The notes below the pieces were generated by a model, which ran no database searches, was not told the origin of the DNA, and saw only the letters and a list, made by a program, of their open reading frames with translations. Made by a program: the position numbers and the translations under genes. This document shows, piece after piece, positions 46,977-51,643 of a stretch of DNA of 51,643 nt (position 1 is the first letter of the stretch; every line of letters starts with the position of its first letter). Origin of the DNA: a virus. The stretch is from positions 1-51,643 of IMG/VR virus record IMGVR_UViG_3300009124_000023; one strand, given 5' to 3'.

Positions 46977-48543
46977 TGAAGTTCTTAGCGATGTTAATAA
47001 AGCTAAGCAACATAAAACCAAAGTCAAACGAACTTTAAAATCCAAAGAAGACCAGATTAAAAAGCTAGAAATAGCTTTAAGCAACAAACGCAATTCCCTT
47101 AAAAAATCCAAAGAAGTTTTAGCAAAGCTTGACAAGACTGCTGACAATCAAGTTGTTAGTGAAGAACAGTTGCAAGATTTGCCCAAGGCTGTACAAGATG
47201 CTGTCACTTCTGACAATGTTTTATTTCAACCCAACGAAGGACCACAGACAGACTTTCTAGCAGCCGATGAAAAAGATGTGTTGTATGGAGGTGCTGCCGG
47301 TGGTGGTAAATCCTATGCCATGTTGGTTGACCCTTTAAGATACTGTCATAAGAAAGCTCATCGTGCTTTGATACTTAGAAGGTCCATGCCAGAACTACGA
47401 GAGTTGATTGATAAGTCTCGTGAATTATATCCCCAAGCATTTCCCGGTGCTAAGTTTCGAGAAGTTGAAAAGGTTTGGAACTTTCCGTCAGGAGCTAAAA
47501 TAGAATTTGGCTTCTTGGAAAAAGATGCTGACGTTTATCGTTATCAAGGTCAAGCCTATTCTTGGATTGGTTTTGATGAGATTACCCACTTACCGACAGA
47601 GTTTGGGTGGAACTATCTAGCTTCTCGACTTAGAACCACTGACAAATCATTAAAGACTTATCTTCGCTGTACTGCTAACCCCGGTGGTGTTGGTGCAGCT
47701 TGGGTAAAGAAAAGATACGTTGAACCAGCAGAACCTAATAATTCTTTTAAGGGTTCTGATGGCTTGACTAGAAAATTCATTCCAGCATTACTACAAGATA
47801 ACCCATACCTATCTGAAGATGGTGTTTATGAAACTATGCTGAAATCTTTACCAGCAACACAACGTAAACAACTACTTGAAGGTAACTGGGACATTGCCGA
47901 AGGTGCAGCCTTTAGTGAATTTGATGTTGGATTGCATATTGTTGACCCCTTTCAGATACCTCCACACTGGCAAAGAGTTAAAGGAATTGACTATGGATAT
48001 GCTTCAGAATCGTGTTGTTTATGGGGTGCAGTCGATATAAATGACGGAACTTTGATAATTTATAGGGAATTATACCAAAAAGGCTTGACAGGAGAGGAAT
48101 TAGGTGGTATAATAACTAATATGGAACTAGAAGACCCAATCTCAGTTTCAGGTGTACTTGATACTGCAGCTTGGGCAAGAACAGGAACGACTGGTCCTAC
48201 TGTTGGAGAAACTCTGCAAAAAATGGGTCACAAACTCAGACGAGCAGACAAAAATAGAATACAAGGAAAAATACAGATACATGAGTATTTGAAAGAGCAG
48301 CCTAGCGGAAGACCTAGACTGCAAATATTTAGTACTTGTAAGAATTTGATAAGGGAGTTACAAACGATTCCACTATCAAAGAATAACTCTGAAGATGTGG
48401 ATACTCATGCTTCTGACCACGCATACGATGCATTAAGGTATATGATAATGAGTAGACCTAGAATCCAATCAACTTACGATGAGTTGAGAAGGATAAAAGA
48501 AGAGTCATTGTTTAATCCAGCAGATTCGACTTTTGGATATTAA
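46948..48543 (+). CDS. terL: Terminase large subunit
   Basis: A 531-residue packaging motor. N-terminal Lys-rich coiled coil (1-65). ATPase: Walker A G-G-A-A-G-G-G-K-S at 114-122, Walker B with D210-E211 (W-I-G-F-D-E), motif C C-T-A-N-P-G-G near 241. Nuclease: first acidic D348 (K-G-I-D-Y-G), D405 (G-V-L-D-T-A-A-W), and a C-terminal D-H-A-Y-D-A-L-R-Y. It cuts concatemers and pumps DNA through the portal encoded 3 bases downstream. Confidence 0.95.
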   Translation: MAKRGRPSLDEVLSDVNKAKQHKTKVKRTLKSKEDQIKKLEIALSNKRNSLKKSKEVLAKLDKTADNQVVSEEQLQDLPKAVQDAVTSDNVLFQPNEGPQTDFLAADEKDVLYGGAAGGGKSYAMLVDPLRYCHKKAHRALILRRSMPELRELIDKSRELYPQAFPGAKFREVEKVWNFPSGAKIEFGFLEKDADVYRYQGQAYSWIGFDEITHLPTEFGWNYLASRLRTTDKSLKTYLRCTANPGGVGAAWVKKRYVEPAEPNNSFKGSDGLTRKFIPALLQDNPYLSEDGVYETMLKSLPATQRKQLLEGNWDIAEGAAFSEFDVGLHIVDPFQIPPHWQRVKGIDYGYASESCCLWGAVDINDGTLIIYRELYQKGLTGEELGGIITNMELEDPISVSGVLDTAAWARTGTTGPTVGETLQKMGHKLRRADKNRIQGKIQIHEYLKEQPSGRPRLQIFSTCKNLIRELQTIPLSKNNSEDVDTHASDHAYDALRYMIMSRPRIQSTYDELRRIKEESLFNPADSTFGY

Positions 48544-48546
48544 TAA

Positions 48547-50787
48547 ATGGCAGAAGATAACAACAACGAAAATTCTTTTTTAAATGCCGACTACATCTAT
48601 GAAGATGTTGAAGGTGAAGCAGGAAAAAATTTAAATCTCATTCCTGACCAAAAGAATAATTTAGTCGGACTTATTCAAAGTCGTTTTACTGTTGCTGAAG
48701 AAGCTAGAGACGTTGATGAACGTAGATGGCTTGAAGCCTATGAAAACTACAGAGGACTTTACGGCAAACGTGTTAAGTTTAGAGAATCCGAAAAGTCTCG
48801 TATCTTTATTAAGATAACAAAAACAAAAGTACTAGCTGCTTTTGGTCAATTAGTCGATGTACTATTTGGCACAGGTAAGTTTCCTATTGGTATTAGTGAA
48901 ACTAAAATACCTGAGGGTGAAAGAGAAGATGCTCATTTAGATTTTCAAAATCCACAACCCGGTATCGAAACTTCACAACCTGAGCAAATGCCTGACAATA
49001 TTGGTAATCTTGTCGGTGGTCCATTTGACATAGGTTATGAAGGTGATGGTAAAGTTCTGAAACCGGGAGCTACATTTGGCGATGGGATGTTTGAAGAATC
49101 TGAACAATCCTTAGAAGACAAAGCTGAACAATTAGGCATCTTACGAGAAGGTACTTCACCAGACCCACAAAAGTTAGAACTATCTCCAGCACAAAGAGCT
49201 GCGAGAAGAATGGAAAAATTAATCCATGACCAAATTGAAGAATCAAATGGTTCTTCTGAAATGAGAAGTGCATTACTAGAATCAGCACTATTAGGAACAG
49301 GAATTATTAAGGGTCCTTTTAATTTCAACAAAACTCTTAATAATTGGCAAGTTAATGAAGAAGGTGAAAGAGTATATTCACCTGTCAAGGTTAGAGTACC
49401 GAGAATTGAATTTGTAAGTTGCTGGGACTTTTACCCAGACCCCGGTGCAACTAATATCGAAGAATGTGAGTATATTATTCATAGACATAGAATGAATACT
49501 TCACAGTTAAGAGCATTGAAAAACATGCCTTACTTTGATAACGATGCTATCCGTGAAGCAATTCAAAATGGTCCTAACTACATAGAAAAAGACTTTGAAA
49601 GTCAAATCAAGGACGACTACTCTCCTGAAGAAGCATACTCAAATGCGTTTGAAGTAGTTGAATACTGGGGTATCATGGATGCTCAGTATGCTAGAGAAGT
49701 AGGTATCGAACTTGAAGATGACATAGACGATTTAGATGAAGTGCAAGTTAATGCATGGATTTGTGGTGATAAGTTATTAAGGGCGGTAATTAACCCATTC
49801 ACACCTTACAGAATACCTTATCATGCTTTCCCATACGAAAGGAATCCTTATAATTTCTTTGGTGTTGGAGTAGCTGAGAATATGAATGATTCACAGCAGA
49901 TTATGAATGGTCATGCAAGAATGGCTATTGATAACCTTGCTTTGTCTGGTTCTTTGGTATTTGACATAGATGAATCAGCTTTGGTAGCTGGTCAGAATAT
50001 GGAAATATATCCCGGTAAAATCTTTAGAAGACAAGCTGGGATGCCGGGACAAGCCATTTATGGTTTAAAGTTCCCAAACACTGCACCTGAAAACATGATG
50101 ATGTTTGATAGGTTTAGACAGTTAGCGGATGAGCAAACAGGTATACCAAGTTACTCACATGGTCAAACAGGAGTACAAAGTATGACAAGAACTGCTTCCG
50201 GTATGTCAATGTTATTAGGAGCAGCAAGTTTAAACATTAAAACAGTTGTTAAGAATCTTGACGACTTTTTATTGAAGCCTTTAGGAGAAGCTTATTTCGC
50301 ATGGAATATGCAATTCTTTGAAGGTGATTTAGACGTTAAAGGTGATTTAGAAGTTAAGGCTACTGGTACCAATAGCTTGATGCAGAAAGAAGTTAGAAGT
50401 CAAAGATTGACAATGTTCTTACAAACTGCACAAAGTCCAGCCATTGCACCATTTGTTAAGATTTCTAAGTTGGTTAGTGAACTTGCCTACAGTCTTGATT
50501 TGGACCCTGATGAAATACTCAATGACCCAGAAGAGGCTGCAATGATGGCACAAATAATAGGTATGCAAAATGTTAGACAAGAAACTGGCGAAGAAGCTCA
50601 ACCTCTTGGTGAACAACCGGGAGCTATGGGAGGCATTCAAGGAACACCTCAACAACCAACGGAACTTGGACCTACAGGCACTGGTGGTGGCAACATCGGA
50701 GTTGGAAATGTACCGGTTGCAGGGGAAGATTCGTTTAGTGGGACAGTTGGAGCAGTTACAGCAGCAGGTGCAGGAAGCCCTGAATAG
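48547..50787 (+). CDS. Portal protein, complete copy
   Basis: A 746-residue portal of the short-tailed marine phage type. Long acidic N-terminal part (1-230, including a Pro/Glu-rich loop), central V-E-Y-W-G-I-M wing region and a stem/crown segment with Y-N-F-F-G-V-G-V-A-E-N-M-N-D-S-Q-Q (residues about 435-452) that is well conserved. The C-terminal tail is Gly/Pro/Gln-rich. Its last 294 residues are duplicated at the start of the window. Confidence 0.93.
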   Translation: MAEDNNNENSFLNADYIYEDVEGEAGKNLNLIPDQKNNLVGLIQSRFTVAEEARDVDERRWLEAYENYRGLYGKRVKFRESEKSRIFIKITKTKVLAAFGQLVDVLFGTGKFPIGISETKIPEGEREDAHLDFQNPQPGIETSQPEQMPDNIGNLVGGPFDIGYEGDGKVLKPGATFGDGMFEESEQSLEDKAEQLGILREGTSPDPQKLELSPAQRAARRMEKLIHDQIEESNGSSEMRSALLESALLGTGIIKGPFNFNKTLNNWQVNEEGERVYSPVKVRVPRIEFVSCWDFYPDPGATNIEECEYIIHRHRMNTSQLRALKNMPYFDNDAIREAIQNGPNYIEKDFESQIKDDYSPEEAYSNAFEVVEYWGIMDAQYAREVGIELEDDIDDLDEVQVNAWICGDKLLRAVINPFTPYRIPYHAFPYERNPYNFFGVGVAENMNDSQQIMNGHARMAIDNLALSGSLVFDIDESALVAGQNMEIYPGKIFRRQAGMPGQAIYGLKFPNTAPENMMMFDRFRQLADEQTGIPSYSHGQTGVQSMTRTASGMSMLLGAASLNIKTVVKNLDDFLLKPLGEAYFAWNMQFFEGDLDVKGDLEVKATGTNSLMQKEVRSQRLTMFLQTAQSPAIAPFVKISKLVSELAYSLDLDPDEILNDPEEAAMMAQIIGMQNVRQETGEEAQPLGEQPGAMGGIQGTPQQPTELGPTGTGGGNIGVGNVPVAGEDSFSGTVGAVTAAGAGSPE
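49906..50787 (+). repeat. Long repeat matching bases 1-882
   Basis: Same length, no indels, offset 49905, about 29 mismatches. Most differences fall in the first 520 bases; 512-823 of the first copy is identical to the second. It is the overlap produced when the contig closes on itself, with sequence from two variants. After the portal stop the two copies stop matching until near 1275 and 51535. Confidence 0.92.
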
Positions 50788-50799
50788 AAAAGAGGAAGC

Positions 50800-51643
50800 A
50801 TGAGAAATTTATTAGATGACGATAATAAAAGATTAGAAGGACCAGAACAAAGAGTTGTTGATTTTGGTATGCGAGACGACTATGTTAATCAAGGTATTTT
50901 AACAGGAATTATTAGTGAAGTTAAAATGATTAACAAATATAAAGATACTAAAAAATATGACAGTCCTGAAAAATTAGAAGCTCATCTAAATGAATATATA
51001 AATGAAGTAGCAGATAATACCAAAGATTTAGGTTCTCTTAATAAAGAAGTTATGAGGGATGAATTTAGAAAAGAACTTGGTATTTATGAAAAAAGAAAAG
51101 AATTAAAAGATGGTGGCGACCCAAACGAAGGTATAACAGAATTAAGGAAAGTTGCACCTGAAGTAGTTGAAAGAATGGGTTTTCAAGAGGGCGGCGAAAA
51201 TGATGCTCCAGAACTTGATAGAAAAATATACACAAGTCCTGAAAAGATAAAAGAATATGCAGATTATTATGGCATATCAGAGAAAGAAGTCATAGACAGA
51301 CATCAACAATGGAATTTAGGACAATGGCAAAACATATTTAAAAAAGTAGGATTTGATGTTGATAATGATTATGAATTAAATAGATTGCAAGATTATGGCG
51401 AAGGACAAACATTAAATACAAAACTTAAAAAAGAATTATTTAATAAATATAACCTACCTGAAGATTCATCAAAAGAAGATGTACTGGAATTTGTAAAAGA
51501 AGTAAGACCAGATTCTGCAGAAAAAGGTTTATTTGAAAGAGAACAAAAAGCTGAAGGTGGCGAAATGGAAATGCTACCTGACGAAGAAATGGAACAAAAC
51601 TTTATAGACTTTATAGTGGACGAAGCATTGTCCGAAGAAGAAG
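50800..51643 (+). CDS. Post-portal virion protein, second allele (truncated by window end)
   Basis: The frame is open to the end (281 codons). It starts M-R-N-L-L-D-D-D-N-K-R after AGAGGA and is unrelated to the N-terminal part of the 900-1880 protein: no EF-hand-like loop, instead a charged helical domain of 245 residues. From 51535 the two alleles become nearly identical (E-R-E-Q-K-A ... D-E-A-L-S-E-E-E), the second lacking 54 bases (18 codons) present in the first. A mosaic, domain-swapped version of the same gene. Confidence 0.85.
   Translation, partial: MRNLLDDDNKRLEGPEQRVVDFGMRDDYVNQGILTGIISEVKMINKYKDTKKYDSPEKLEAHLNEYINEVADNTKDLGSLNKEVMRDEFRKELGIYEKRKELKDGGDPNEGITELRKVAPEVVERMGFQEGGENDAPELDRKIYTSPEKIKEYADYYGISEKEVIDRHQQWNLGQWQNIFKKVGFDVDNDYELNRLQDYGEGQTLNTKLKKELFNKYNLPEDSSKEDVLEFVKEVRPDSAEKGLFEREQKAEGGEMEMLPDEEMEQNFIDFIVDEALSEEE

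Noticed and set aside
1-51643. Integrase, repressor or other lysogeny genes
   Set aside because: None recognised; the two LexA-like boxes alone do not show lysogeny.
1-51643. Phage RNA polymerase (T7-like)
   Set aside because: No gene with the family motifs exists in the window, and the promoters seen are sigma-70-like.

Overview
The window is almost one complete genome of a short-tailed (podovirus-like) double-stranded DNA phage. The DNA is visibly AT-rich. Portal, terminase, scaffold, HK97-type capsid protein, two tail-tube/adaptor-type proteins and one long S74-terminated fibre are present, but I see no tape measure, sheath, integrase, tRNA or RNA polymerase. The gene families resemble those of marine phages. 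Promoters look sigma-70-like and two sites match the CTGT-N8-ACAG LexA box used by gamma- and betaproteobacteria, so the host is probably a low-GC marine member of one of those groups (inference). Bases 1-882 repeat 49906-50787 at roughly 97% identity. The contig has therefore run slightly more than once around a genome unit of about 49.9 kb, and the two ends carry different alleles.

Layout. (1) 0.9-22 kb, plus strand: virion genes in the order post-portal protein, scaffold, capsid, tail tube/nozzle, fibre, and internal virion proteins (including a 1006-residue Q/N-rich one and a 1238-residue one). (2) 22.0-23.3 kb: lysis genes (GH24 lysozyme, holin, membrane/coiled-coil accessory). (3) 23.3-28.4 kb, plus strand: a six-gene accessory cassette encoding CsgF, CsgG lipoprotein, a curlin-repeat protein, a FecR-domain protein, a small membrane protein and a CHASE2/class III adenylate cyclase. 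(4) 28.5-38.4 kb, minus strand: nucleotide and DNA metabolism (class I ribonucleotide reductase, DUF3310, two PD-(D/E)XK-type nucleases, family A DNA polymerase, T7-type primase-helicase, putative ssDNA-binding protein). (5) 38.6-44.1 kb, minus strand: about eighteen mostly tiny, tightly overlapping early-type genes, ending at its promoter-proximal side with an SprT-like metallopeptidase. (6) 44.1-44.8 kb: intergenic control region with iteron-like repeats and a consensus promoter. (7) 44.8-50.8 kb, plus strand: small terminase, a run of tiny basic proteins, large terminase and portal, then the second allele of the post-portal gene.

How it works together. Two oppositely transcribed halves leave the 44.1-44.8 kb region and converge at 28.4 kb. 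Several rho-independent terminators (after the capsid gene, and at 38.46, 42.25 and 43.50 kb on the minus strand) and candidate sigma-70 promoters divide the units. With no phage RNA polymerase, transcription must rely on the host enzyme.

Most notable are: the curli-secretion/FecR/CHASE2-cyclase cassette, in which three signal peptides are encoded over the 3' ends of the preceding genes; the palindrome GTTTAAAC, found 11 times in 5.5 kb of the early region and twice placed 3-4 bp from a LexA-like box; and a four-way-junction RNA fold in the predicted 5' leader of the early small-gene operon.
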